Positions 1 to 8,482 of a DNA stretch of 64,000 bases are shown here, piece after piece. Positions within the stretch are counted from its first letter, which is position 1; each line of letters starts with the position of its first letter. The notes under the pieces are model-generated. The model had not been told where the DNA came from. It saw nothing but the letters and a program-made list of their open reading frames with translations, and ran no database searches. The DNA lies in assembly GCF_018402495.1 (NCBI RefSeq), contig NZ_JAGYIU010000001.1:682001-746000 (forward strand), read 5' to 3'. The position numbers were made by a program, and so were the translations under genes. This DNA comes from Pseudoalteromonas sp. GTDB lineage: Bacteria > Pseudomonadota > Gammaproteobacteria > Enterobacterales > Alteromonadaceae.

Positions 1-801
1 CTTGCGTGGTTAGATAGCCAACCTAATTTAGACAACATTGTTACCAAAGAATCATTTGATGACGAATGCCCGTTTTACCGCACCAAAGTAAAGCTTAAAA
101 AAGAAATCGTGACTATGGGTGTTGAAGGTATTGACCCATTAAAAGTCGTAGGTAGCTATGTAAAACCAAGTGAATGGAATGCATTAATTTCTGATCCAGA
201 AGTCATTCTTGTTGATACCCGCAATGATTACGAAATTGAAATTGGTACGTTTCAAAACGCAGTAGACCCAAACACTAAAACATTCCGTGAATTCCCTCAG
301 TGGGCCAAAGAAAACCTAGACTCATCAAAACATAAAAAAGTAGCCATGTTTTGTACTGGTGGTATTCGCTGTGAAAAATCAACAGCCTATATGAAAGAGC
401 AAGGTTTTGATGAGGTATATCACCTTGAAGGCGGCATATTAAAATACCTAGAAGAAGTGCCAAAAGAAGAAACCATGTGGGAAGGCGAGTGCTTTGTATT
501 TGATAACCGTGTAGCGGTGAATCATGACTTACAAAAAGGCTCATACGATCAGTGTCACGCATGTCGCATGCCTATCACTGAGGAAGAAAAACAAAAGCCA
601 GAATACATGGAAGGGGTGTCGTGTCACCACTGTATTGACAATGTAACCGATGAACAACGCGCTCGTTTTGCAGAGCGCCAGAAGCAAATAGAGTTGGCTC
701 AAGCGCGCGGCGAAGGCCACATTGGTAATGAAGCACAAGCTGTTTTACAACAACGTAAAGAAGCCAAAAAAGCCCAAAAAGACGCACAGCGAAATAAATA
801 A
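1..801 (+). CDS. trhO: tRNA uridine(34) hydroxylase TrhO (YceA/rhodanese family), 5' end outside window
   Basis: The reading frame is open from base 1, so the gene begins before the window; the GTG at 109 is internal. The visible part has a rhodanese domain with the active-site loop [10 protein letters not shown] (Cys codon at 352-354). A cysteine-rich stretch with CHAC and CHHC pairs follows at about 545-640, then a Lys/Gln-rich tail. This is the layout of TrhO/YceA, which makes 5-hydroxyuridine at the wobble position of certain tRNAs in the cytoplasm. The N-terminal acylphosphatase-like part is mostly missing here. A bidirectional terminator follows at 831-856. The family call is firm; the substrate is known from the family, not from this sequence. 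Confidence 0.93.
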   Translation, partial: LAWLDSQPNLDNIVTKESFDDECPFYRTKVKLKKEIVTMGVEGIDPLKVVGSYVKPSEWNALISDPEVILVDTRNDYEIEIGTFQNAVDPNTKTFREFPQWAKENLDSSKHKKVAMFCTGGIRCEKSTAYMKEQGFDEVYHLEGGILKYLEEVPKEETMWEGECFVFDNRVAVNHDLQKGSYDQCHACRMPITEEEKQKPEYMEGVSCHHCIDNVTDEQRARFAERQKQIELAQARGEGHIGNEAQAVLQQRKEAKKAQKDAQRNK

Positions 802-830
802 GCGGTGCATTTAGTTTGTACGTTATTAAA

Positions 831-856
831 AAAACCTCAGTTTTAACTGAGGTTTT
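831..856. terminator. Bidirectional intrinsic terminator after trhO
   Basis: A 12-bp perfect stem (831-842 with 845-856) has A residues on the left and T residues on the right. It lies between trhO and the convergent decayed lipoprotein gene, so it can stop transcripts from both sides. Confidence 0.8.
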
Positions 857-859
857 ATT

Positions 860-1291
860 TTAAACTCTTTTCACAATTGCTTGCGTCTGTAGTAGAGAGC
901 GTAATTTTATTGGCAGCATTGATGAGCAGACAATTTGTGTTTTTATCGAGTTTTTGCTTTGAATAACGGTAACTTCACCTTCATCAGCAGCATATAAATT
1001 ATACTGATACGCACTATTACTCCCTTCAAATAAAGCAGTAAATAATCTAACGACTAATCCACCAATAATTGCTCCACCAATCATTTCTTCTTTATTGCCA
1101 ATTAAGCTATCTACAAAGGCATACCCTTCACCAGCAGCTATTCAAGTCCCTGCTTCAGAGGAGAGAGTTACTTTTTGTATTGATTCAACAGACGCATAAT
1201 AACGTTTAACGACTTGATTTTGATCGGCCCGCTCAATCCCTTGTGTTGCAGAGCCTGATAGCAAGATCACTATAATTAAACTCTTTTTCAT
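860..1291 (-). pseudogene. Decayed glycine-zipper (SlyB/17-kDa-antigen-like) envelope protein gene
   Basis: Read from an ATG at 1291, the frame gives an N-terminal hydrophobic signal (MKKSLIIVILLSGSATQ). It stops at an in-frame TGA at 1144-1142 (codon 50) and continues in the same frame to TAA at 860-862. After the stop there is a glycine zipper (GGAIIGGLV) and a C-terminal part ending KRV. The signal resembles a lipobox LLSGCAT in which the acceptor Cys has become Ser. Both the lost Cys and the stop indicate decay of a small outer-membrane lipoprotein. A single sequencing error could explain the stop but not the Ser. The second half alone (1084-860) could in principle start at an internal ATG. 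Confidence 0.6.
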
Positions 1292-1467
1292 AAATGTACT
1301 TTAGGGATGTGTGGATTTCTGTATGCGGCTATAAAATACGCAATAGTGGTTTACTTGTTTAATTTCAGCTTATTGTTTTGCTAATTTATCGTACTTAGCT
1401 ATTTATTGATCATGGAGCTGTTAAACTACGTAACGTAATGGAAATAATAATTAATTAGGGTGATACT

Positions 1468-2484
1468 TTGAAATCGCAAATTCTTTTGTCCAGTGTGTTT
1501 TTTTCTTTAATGTCGTTAAGTTTGTCAGTAAATGGTGCCAATGTAATTGTAGAGCAGGTCGCGATGGAGCGCGCAAAAGAGCAAGTTCAGGCCGTGGGTA
1601 ACGCCGAGGCTATTCATTCGGTTATTTTATACCCAGCGGTGGGAGATAAAGTAACAGCGGTACATTTTAGACCTGGAGACAGGGTAAAAGCAGGTGATGT
1701 GTTGCTCGAGCTTGATTCACGCCGACAAAAAGCAGCCCTTGATGAAGCGAAAATTAAGCTTGCTGATAGCCAAAGAACCCTTAAACGTTTAAAACAAAGT
1801 CAAGCTAAAGGGGCCGTTCCTCAAAGTGATGTTGATGATGCAAAAACGGTTGTTGAACTTGCAAAAGTAACCCTTACTCAAGCAGAAACAGAAATTGAAG
1901 ACCGCCAAGTTCGCGCCCCATTTAACGGCACAATGGGGCTTACCGATGTTGAGGTTGGTGATAGAATTACGCCACAAACAGCAATTGCAAGCATTGATGA
2001 TACGCGTGCTTTATATATCAATTTTAATGCGCCAGAGTCTGCGGTTTATATGTTACGCAACCAAGGCAGGGTAAAAGTATATCCTTGGCAATCATCAAGT
2101 GCCGTGAATGCAAAAATTGCTTATTTAGATTCACGGATTGACCCACAAACTCGCACTTTACGTGTTAAGGCCCAGCTTGAAAACCCACAGCAACAGTTTT
2201 TACCTGGTATGAGTTTTCGTGTTCACATTGAAGTAGAAGGACAGCGTTTTGCCGCAGTCCCTGAAGCGGCATTACTGTGGGGAGCTACAGGTCCTTACGT
2301 GTGGACAAGTGTTGATAAAAAGGCCACTCGAATTGACGTTAAAATTGAACAGCGCCTAGCAGGTCGTTTATTAGTGTCAGGTGAGTTAAAAGAACAAGAT
2401 AACTTGGTGGTAGAAGGCGTACAACGCCTGCGTGCCAACCAAGCGCTAAGCTTCTCAGCGCCAATTGCTAATACGCAGGAGTAG
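1468..2484 (+). CDS. RND efflux periplasmic adaptor (HlyD/AcrA-type membrane fusion protein)
   Basis: The product has 338 aa. An N-terminal signal (MKSQILLSSVFFSLMSLSLSVNGA) is followed by a barrel-sandwich (lipoyl-like) half containing VHFRPGDRVKAGDVLLELDS. A coiled coil lies at about residues 85-145, then the second lipoyl half with RAPFNGTMGLTDVEVGDRI and a beta-barrel domain. The adaptor would bridge the inner-membrane pump and a TolC-like channel. The start chosen is TTG at 1468, preceded by AGGGTG at 1457-1462; no ATG fits the signal peptide. It sits 2 nt before the RND pump gene, so they form one operon. No outer-membrane factor gene is nearby, so a TolC encoded elsewhere is probably used. 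Confidence 0.92.
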   Translation: MKSQILLSSVFFSLMSLSLSVNGANVIVEQVAMERAKEQVQAVGNAEAIHSVILYPAVGDKVTAVHFRPGDRVKAGDVLLELDSRRQKAALDEAKIKLADSQRTLKRLKQSQAKGAVPQSDVDDAKTVVELAKVTLTQAETEIEDRQVRAPFNGTMGLTDVEVGDRITPQTAIASIDDTRALYINFNAPESAVYMLRNQGRVKVYPWQSSSAVNAKIAYLDSRIDPQTRTLRVKAQLENPQQQFLPGMSFRVHIEVEGQRFAAVPEAALLWGATGPYVWTSVDKKATRIDVKIEQRLAGRLLVSGELKEQDNLVVEGVQRLRANQALSFSAPIANTQE

Positions 2485-2486
2485 CT

Positions 2487-5400
2487 ATGAAACAGCAACC
2501 TATGATGCAAGACTTGCCATCAATGGCTATTCGTCGCCCAGTACTGATTGTTGTTCTTAATTTACTAATTATTATAGCCGGTATTGCCGCTATTGCGGGC
2601 GTTGAAGTGCGTGAGCTTCCTGATGTTGACAGACCCCGCATTACCGTATCAGCTTCATTTCCAGGAGGTTCACCTGAAACTGTCGATACTGAGGTAACCA
2701 GTAAATTAGAGGGAGCCGTTGCTCGCGTAAGTGGGGTTAAATCGATTCGAGCTCAAAGTGAGGAAGGTAGTTCACGTATCGTAGTTGAATTTAGACCCGG
2801 CGTTGACCTTGATGATGCAGCTAATGAAACACGAGAGTCAGTTTCTCGTGTGCAAAGAACCCTCCCTGATGAAGTTGAGCGTGTCTCTATTATTAAAGCT
2901 GATAACGATGCTGAAGCCGTGGTGTCTTTAACCGTATCGAGCGATAGCTTATCATTAGAAGCGTTAACCGAGCGAGTTGATGTTGATTTAGCGCCGCAGT
3001 TTTTAACTATTCCGGGTGTTGCCGATGTGCGCTTAAATGGCGATAGAGAGCGCGTTCTACGGGTGCGTATTGATCCATTAAAGCTCAGTAGTTTTAACTT
3101 AACTATCCCTGATGTAGCTGATGTACTTAAACAAGCTCCATTTGATGTTCCTGCCGGTAGTTTAAAATCGGATGATCAACAAATAATAGTCCGTGCCGAT
3201 GCCACTTCAGTTACCCCTGAACAAGTAGGTGACATTATTATTCGTGATGATACGCGTATCAGCGATATTGCTGCGGTGTATTTTGGTCCTGCCGATCCAC
3301 GCTCTATGGTAAGGCTTAATGGTAAACCTGTTATTGGTATGGAAATTATCCGCCAAGCACAGTCTAACACCATCGAGATTTCTGATGAGGTATTAAATCT
3401 CATAGAGGGGATGCGCGAACGCTTTCCTGAGATGGAATTTACCCTAACCTCAGATGATGCGCAATTTATTAGAAGTTCAGTAGATGAAGTGATTAATTCA
3501 CTGGTACTTACGGTATTACTGGTGATCATCACTTTATGGGTATTCATTGGCTCATGGCGCGCCACATTAGTGCCTGCATTTGCAATTCCTGTTGCGCTTA
3601 TTGGCTCATTAGCACTTATATGGGCACTTGGGTTTTCAATTAATATTTTAACCTTACTTGCATTAGTGTTGGCTACAGGATTAATTGTTGATGATGCTAT
3701 TGTGGTCAGTGAAAATATTCAACGCCAGCGTGGATTAGGGCTTGGCAGGCGAGCAGCTGCAGTTGTCGGCACTCGAGAAGTGTTTTTTGCAGTTATCGCC
3801 ACAACAGCAGTATTAGCCGCTGTATTTGTGCCTATTGCATTTTTACCCTCTACGGCAGGGCGGTTATTTAGGGAATTTGGCGGTGTGCTAGCTGGTGCAG
3901 TGATTATCTCTAGCTTTGTTGCATTATCTTTAGTACCAGCGCTCACCTCAAAATTAAAGCTCAAACAAGGTGGTTTTCATCCCTTTGCTAAATTGGGCAA
4001 TGTGCTTGCTAACATTTACACTAAAACAATTCATAAAGTGCTGGATCATGCTTGGATCACCTTTATTGTTTGTTTATTTGTTGCAGGCGGTTCGGGTGCT
4101 TTGTACATGAGCTTAGATAACGAATTACTTCCTACTGAAGATCGCGGTAAAATTAGAATATTTGCCCGTGGACCTGATGGCGTAGGCTTAAACTTTATGG
4201 ATAGACAAGCAATAAAAATGGAAGACACTTTACTGCCTTTCGTTGAAAGTGGTGAAATAGAGTCTATTTATACGGTAGTTGGCCAATGGGATCCCAATAT
4301 TGTGTTCATTACTGTGCCATTAAAGCACTGGGATGAACGTAACTTTAGTCAACAAGAAATTATTAATAAGATTCGCCAACCTTTAATGAATATTCCAGGC
4401 GCACCTGCATACCCGGGTGGGGCAAACAGTTTAAATTTACGTGGCCAAGGAGGGGGTATAGAAGTTGCCTTACTAGGGCAAGATTACCTAGAAATATTTA
4501 AGGCTGCACAGCAGTTCTCTGCTGATCTTGAAAAAGCTGTACCTGAGGTTGCACCGGTAAGAGTATCGTATCAGCCATCACAGCCGCAATTGCGTGTTAA
4601 TATAGACAGACGACGAGCAGAAGAGCTCGGTGTATCACTCAGTGATATTGCAATCACTCTAAGAGCCGCAATTAATGGTGACGATATTGCAGATTTAAAT
4701 ATTGGCGATCAGTCTATTCCTATAATGTTGCAGGCTCAAAATCAAACCATTAACGATCCAAGTGATTTGGCAAATTTGTTCATTAGAGCCCGTAATAATC
4801 AATTAGTACCGCTTAGCAGTGTATCTAATATTTCTGAAGAAGGGGTCGCTGCTGAGCTTGAACGCCATGCACAGCGTCGTGCTATAGAACTAAGTATGGA
4901 GTTACCTGAAGGTTTAACAATTGCTTCATTAGTGGAACAAATAAAGCAAGTGTCTGAACAATCATTGCCTGCAGGCATTACCCTAGCCTTTAAAGGAGAA
5001 GCACTGACATTTGAAGAAACCTCAAACGAAGTATTATTAACGTATATATTGGCATTTTTAATTGTATTTTTAGTACTTGCAGCGCAGTTTGAAAATGTTA
5101 ACAGTGCAATTGTGGTGATGATCACCGTGCCATTTGGTATTACATCAGCTATTTTAGCGCTGTATTTAACCGGTACATCATTAAATATATACTCGCAAAT
5201 AGGTTTAGTGATGTTAATAGGTTTAATCGCTAAAAACGCTATTTTATTAGTTGAATTTGCAGACCAATTAAGAGATCAGGGGCTTAGTGTACGTAAAGCC
5301 GTCGAGCAAGCGGCATTAATACGTTTAAGACCAATCACGATGACTTTAATTTCGACTTTGCTAGGAGCGTTACCACTTATATTGTCAACGGGCGCTGGCG

Positions 5401-5567
5401 CTGAAGCGCGAAATGCCATTGGCTGGGTGGTATTTGGCGGCCTAGCATTAGCAGTGCTGTTTACACTTTACTTAACGCCTGTGATTTATTTAGGATTAGC
5501 ACGTTTTACTAGTCCTCGTGGCGATGAATCAAAGCAATTAGCACAGGAGCTAGAGCAACTGGACTAA
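2487..5567 (+). CDS. RND multidrug efflux pump inner-membrane subunit (AcrB/MexB-like HAE1 family)
   Basis: The product has 1026 aa, the usual size for hydrophobe/amphiphile RND pumps. TM1 is near residues 15-35, with two large periplasmic loops and TM clusters at about 330-540 and 860-1010. The proton-relay residues are present: paired Asp402-Asp403 in GLIVDDAIVV (TM4) and Lys916 in GLIAKNAILL (TM10). The pump exports amphiphilic compounds using proton influx, as part of a trimer with the upstream adaptor. Its ATG follows the adaptor stop by 2 nt. The substrate cannot be told from sequence. A strong stem-loop at 5579-5612 ends the operon. Confidence 0.94.
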   Translation: MKQQPMMQDLPSMAIRRPVLIVVLNLLIIIAGIAAIAGVEVRELPDVDRPRITVSASFPGGSPETVDTEVTSKLEGAVARVSGVKSIRAQSEEGSSRIVVEFRPGVDLDDAANETRESVSRVQRTLPDEVERVSIIKADNDAEAVVSLTVSSDSLSLEALTERVDVDLAPQFLTIPGVADVRLNGDRERVLRVRIDPLKLSSFNLTIPDVADVLKQAPFDVPAGSLKSDDQQIIVRADATSVTPEQVGDIIIRDDTRISDIAAVYFGPADPRSMVRLNGKPVIGMEIIRQAQSNTIEISDEVLNLIEGMRERFPEMEFTLTSDDAQFIRSSVDEVINSLVLTVLLVIITLWVFIGSWRATLVPAFAIPVALIGSLALIWALGFSINILTLLALVLATGLIVDDAIVVSENIQRQRGLGLGRRAAAVVGTREVFFAVIATTAVLAAVFVPIAFLPSTAGRLFREFGGVLAGAVIISSFVALSLVPALTSKLKLKQGGFHPFAKLGNVLANIYTKTIHKVLDHAWITFIVCLFVAGGSGALYMSLDNELLPTEDRGKIRIFARGPDGVGLNFMDRQAIKMEDTLLPFVESGEIESIYTVVGQWDPNIVFITVPLKHWDERNFSQQEIINKIRQPLMNIPGAPAYPGGANSLNLRGQGGGIEVALLGQDYLEIFKAAQQFSADLEKAVPEVAPVRVSYQPSQPQLRVNIDRRRAEELGVSLSDIAITLRAAINGDDIADLNIGDQSIPIMLQAQNQTINDPSDLANLFIRARNNQLVPLSSVSNISEEGVAAELERHAQRRAIELSMELPEGLTIASLVEQIKQVSEQSLPAGITLAFKGEALTFEETSNEVLLTYILAFLIVFLVLAAQFENVNSAIVVMITVPFGITSAILALYLTGTSLNIYSQIGLVMLIGLIAKNAILLVEFADQLRDQGLSVRKAVEQAALIRLRPITMTLISTLLGALPLILSTGAGAEARNAIGWVVFGGLALAVLFTLYLTPVIYLGLARFTSPRGDESKQLAQELEQLD

Positions 5568-5578
5568 CTAATTACGCT

Positions 5579-5612
5579 AATTGGCTATTTTTCTTTGAAA
5601 AAATAGCCAATT
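5579..5612. terminator. Stem-loop terminator after the RND operon
   Basis: A 14-bp AT-rich stem (5579-5592 with about 5599-5612) has a short loop. It lies in the 86-bp gap between the RND pump and the next gene. The U-tract after the stem is weak, so read-through is possible. Confidence 0.5.
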
Positions 5613-5653
5613 AAGCCCACAATTCAACTAGATTAAAGTCACAAGGATTACCT

Positions 5654-7549
5654 ATGCAGGCCGAGCAAGTTGAAATAGCTCAATTTTTAGCTGAACATCC
5701 CCCTTTTGATACGCTTGAGAATGAAGCACTAAACGAATTAGCAATGCAAATTGAAGTTGCTTATTTTCGTGCGCAAACTGATATTCTACATTTAGGGCAA
5801 GATATTAGTGACTTATATATTATTCGCAGTGGCTCTGTTGAAATTTCGCGCCGTAATGGCGAGCTTTATAATCGTTTAGCCACAGGCGGTATTTTTGGAC
5901 AAATGGGTTTATTGATGAACCGCAAGGTCCGCTTTCCTGCTCGTGCCTTAGAAGATACGTTAACCTACTGCATAAACGTTAATACCTTTAACGAATATTG
6001 TGATAAATACGAAACCTTTGCTGATTTTTTTGAGGTGGACGGCAACGTACGTTTGCACCAAGCCATTGTTGAGCAAGCAGACAGCAATGATCTAACTACT
6101 GCTAAAGTAAAGTCACTATTACACCGTGATGTTGTTACCGTTACAACTGAAACGGCAATTCAAGAAGTCGCGTTTTTAATGACTCAAGAATCGGTGTCTT
6201 CAGTGTTAGTCACCGACATAGAAAAACAAATAAACGACGATCCAGAAGAAGATGATGGACAGGTTGTCGGTATTATTACCGACAGAGATATCCGCACTAA
6301 GGTGGTTGCTCAAGGATTATCATTTGATACCCCAGCTAAAGAGATAATGACCTCAAGTTTGGTCTTGCTAGATAGCAATGCCTATGTGTTTGAAGCCGTT
6401 TTAGCCATGCTCAGAGATAACTTACATCATTTGCCTGTCGTGTATAAAAAGCGCCCAATAGGGGTGATATCGCTGTCAGATATATTGCGTCATGAATCAC
6501 AAAGTAGTTTGTTACTCGTACGCGGTATTTTAGCGCAGCAATCGGTTGAGGACTTAGTTCATTATGCGCGCCAATTACCTAATGTGTTTGTACGCATGGT
6601 TAATGAAGATGCTAATTCACATATGATTGGCACAGCGATGGCCGTAATAGGGCGTACCTTTAAACAGCGCTTATTGGCTTTAGCAGAAGAGAAGTTTGGT
6701 GAATCACCCATTCCCTATTGTTTTATTGCCTTAGGCTCAATGGCGCGTGACGAGCAGTTAATTGTTACTGATCAAGATAATGCACTTATTTTAGATGATA
6801 GTTTTGATGAAACACACCATGATGAATATTTCCAAAATTTATCTGACTTTGTGTGTGATGGCCTAGCCAAGTGTGGCTATACCTATTGTGACGGTGAAAT
6901 TATGGCGTCATTTAAAAAATGGCGTATGACTCGCACACAATGGAAAGAAAAATTTGCGAGTTGGATGGCGGAACCTAAGCCACAAGCTTTATTAAATAGC
7001 TCAATATTTTTTGATTTAGATGGCGTTTGGGGAAGGCTAAAATGGGCTGATGAATTAAAATCTTTTGTGGCAAAAGAGAGTAAAGGTAATAAACGCTTTT
7101 TAGCTAATTTAGCCGCTAATGCCCGCAATAGAACGCCACCTCTGGGTTTCTTTAATGGTTTTGTACTTGAACATAATGGCCAGCACAAACGCTCAATGAA
7201 CTTAAAGCGCCGTGGTACAGCGCCGCTATCTGACGTAGTACGTGTGCACGCTTTAGCCGTAGGCTCTCGTAAACAAAATTCGTTTGAACGCTTAGAAGAC
7301 ATAATAGAGGCAAATTTACTGCCTAAAGGTAAAGCACAAGACTTGCGTGATGCGTTTGAATATATTGCCACGGTGCGTATTCGTCACCAGGCGTGGCAAA
7401 TAGAGCAAGGTGAAGCACCCGATAACGATTTAGACCCGCATTTACTTTCACCCTTTGAACAAAGTAATTTAAAAGAGGCCTTTGCAATTTTAGAAAAAGC
7501 ACAGAGCTTTTTAAAATTTAGCTATTCTGCTCACTCAGGTGTTAAATAA
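5654..7549 (+). CDS. Cyclic-nucleotide-binding / CBS-pair / DUF294 nucleotidyltransferase-like signalling protein
   Basis: The product has 631 aa. In order: a cNMP-binding-type beta-roll at about residues 15-130 (SGSVEISRRNGELYNRLATG), two CBS motifs at about 150-285 (GIITDRDIRTKVV; GVISLSDILRHE), then a DUF294 nucleotidyltransferase-like domain. That domain has the signature GSMARDEQLIVTDQDNALIL, with the GS...D.D pattern of GlnD-like enzymes, and a DUF294 C-terminal helical domain from about 490. It is probably a cytoplasmic nucleotide-sensing regulator; the reaction is unknown. The DnaQ-like exonuclease gene starts 3 nt after its stop, a pairing known from many Proteobacteria. Confidence 0.9.
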   Translation: MQAEQVEIAQFLAEHPPFDTLENEALNELAMQIEVAYFRAQTDILHLGQDISDLYIIRSGSVEISRRNGELYNRLATGGIFGQMGLLMNRKVRFPARALEDTLTYCINVNTFNEYCDKYETFADFFEVDGNVRLHQAIVEQADSNDLTTAKVKSLLHRDVVTVTTETAIQEVAFLMTQESVSSVLVTDIEKQINDDPEEDDGQVVGIITDRDIRTKVVAQGLSFDTPAKEIMTSSLVLLDSNAYVFEAVLAMLRDNLHHLPVVYKKRPIGVISLSDILRHESQSSLLLVRGILAQQSVEDLVHYARQLPNVFVRMVNEDANSHMIGTAMAVIGRTFKQRLLALAEEKFGESPIPYCFIALGSMARDEQLIVTDQDNALILDDSFDETHHDEYFQNLSDFVCDGLAKCGYTYCDGEIMASFKKWRMTRTQWKEKFASWMAEPKPQALLNSSIFFDLDGVWGRLKWADELKSFVAKESKGNKRFLANLAANARNRTPPLGFFNGFVLEHNGQHKRSMNLKRRGTAPLSDVVRVHALAVGSRKQNSFERLEDIIEANLLPKGKAQDLRDAFEYIATVRIRHQAWQIEQGEAPDNDLDPHLLSPFEQSNLKEAFAILEKAQSFLKFSYSAHSGVK

Positions 7550-7552
7550 ACT

Positions 7553-8254
7553 ATGGTTAAATCAACATTTGATTGGTCACGTCGTTATGAACAGCTATTA
7601 CAAAGTGTTCAAAACCCGTTACTTAAAGATTTTTATCAACAGGCATTTACGGATCAAGCTGCGCCACTCAAAGACGTGCCCTTTGTTGCACTTGACTTTG
7701 AAACAACCGGACTTGATGCCAATACAGATGATATTGTGAGTGTGGGGTTAGTCCCATTTAATGTAAATCGTATTTATTGTAAGGATAGCCGCCACTGGGT
7801 TGTACAACCACGTCGTGATTTAAGCGAAGAGTCGATTGTTATTCATGGCATTACTCACTCAGAGGTTGACGAAGCGCCCGATTTAAATCGTATACTGGCG
7901 CCTTTATTAGCTGCTTTAAAAGGTAAAGTTGTAGTGGTACATTACGCGGCCATTGAACGTCATTTTTTTTATAATGCACTACTTATGCGCATTAAAGAGG
8001 GAATTGAGTTTGCGTTAGTCGATACCATGGAAATAGAAAGGCGAGCGCTTAAAGCCCGTCAGGGGTTATTAGGTAGATTATTTAACTCAAAGCTAGGGTC
8101 GCTAAGATTAAGCGATACCAGAAAGCGTTACTCACTGCCGCTGTATCAAAACCACAATGCACTTACAGATGCACTAGCAACAGCTGAATTACTCCAGGCC
8201 CAACTCAGTTATCATTATCGGTTAGATACGCCTGTGCGCGAAATTTGGCTTTAG
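7553..8254 (+). CDS. DnaQ-like (DEDDh) 3'-5' exonuclease
   Basis: The product has 233 aa. Exo I is seen as FVALDFETTGLD, Exo II around VVHYAAIERHFF, and Exo III as HNALTDALATAELL, the DEDDh pattern of the DNA polymerase III epsilon family. An N-terminal extension of about 45 residues precedes the nuclease core. It lacks the polymerase-binding tail of true DnaQ, so it is probably a stand-alone exonuclease. It starts 3 nt after the CNB-CBS-DUF294 gene and is surely co-transcribed. The substrate (DNA, RNA or nucleotide) is unknown. The overlapping frame beginning at 7539 is a shadow. Confidence 0.88.
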   Translation: MVKSTFDWSRRYEQLLQSVQNPLLKDFYQQAFTDQAAPLKDVPFVALDFETTGLDANTDDIVSVGLVPFNVNRIYCKDSRHWVVQPRRDLSEESIVIHGITHSEVDEAPDLNRILAPLLAALKGKVVVVHYAAIERHFFYNALLMRIKEGIEFALVDTMEIERRALKARQGLLGRLFNSKLGSLRLSDTRKRYSLPLYQNHNALTDALATAELLQAQLSYHYRLDTPVREIWL

Positions 8255-8280
8255 TGATCTGCAAACGGCATAAACTAGTT

Positions 8281-8412
8281 GAGCAATTTAACCATAAATC
8301 CTCCTATATCGTTGTTAATTTTTTTATTTAGAACAACCATAGCTAAAGATCTTGCCCCGTTATAGAGCATTTTTTACTGCTACAATAGACTACATACCTA
8401 AGCCGATTGTAT
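8281..8412. repeat. Short dispersed repeat related to the one at 42.42-42.89 kb
   Basis: This stretch carries a GTTGTTAA...TTTAGAACAAC core followed by GTTATAGAGCA and an AT-rich tail ending GCCGATTGTATTA. The same blocks in the same order occur at 42421-42495 and 42824-42889, where about 320 extra bases lie between them. It is non-coding. It is likely a mobile-derived dispersed repeat, and the 8.3-kb copy is the shorter form. Confidence 0.5.
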
Positions 8413-8442
8413 TAATGCATACTCAGATAAAAATAGCGTATT

Positions 8443-8469
8443 AAAAAAGCCGCAATTTGCGGCTTTTTT
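8443..8469. terminator. Bidirectional intrinsic terminator
   Basis: A 12-bp stem with AAAAAAGCCGCA (8443-8454) pairs with the complement ending TTTTTT (8458-8469) across a 3-nt loop. It lies between the exonuclease gene and the convergent BCCT gene and serves both. Confidence 0.88.
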
Positions 8470-8482
8470 AATGTTTACTGTG

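Noticed and set aside
275..787. Minus-strand frames opposite trhO
   Set aside because: They lie wholly inside a firm coding region and show only hydrophobic shadow composition.
7539..7739. Plus-strand 66-aa frame across the DUF294 stop and exonuclease start
   Set aside because: It overlaps both well-supported genes in another frame and has no feature of its own.
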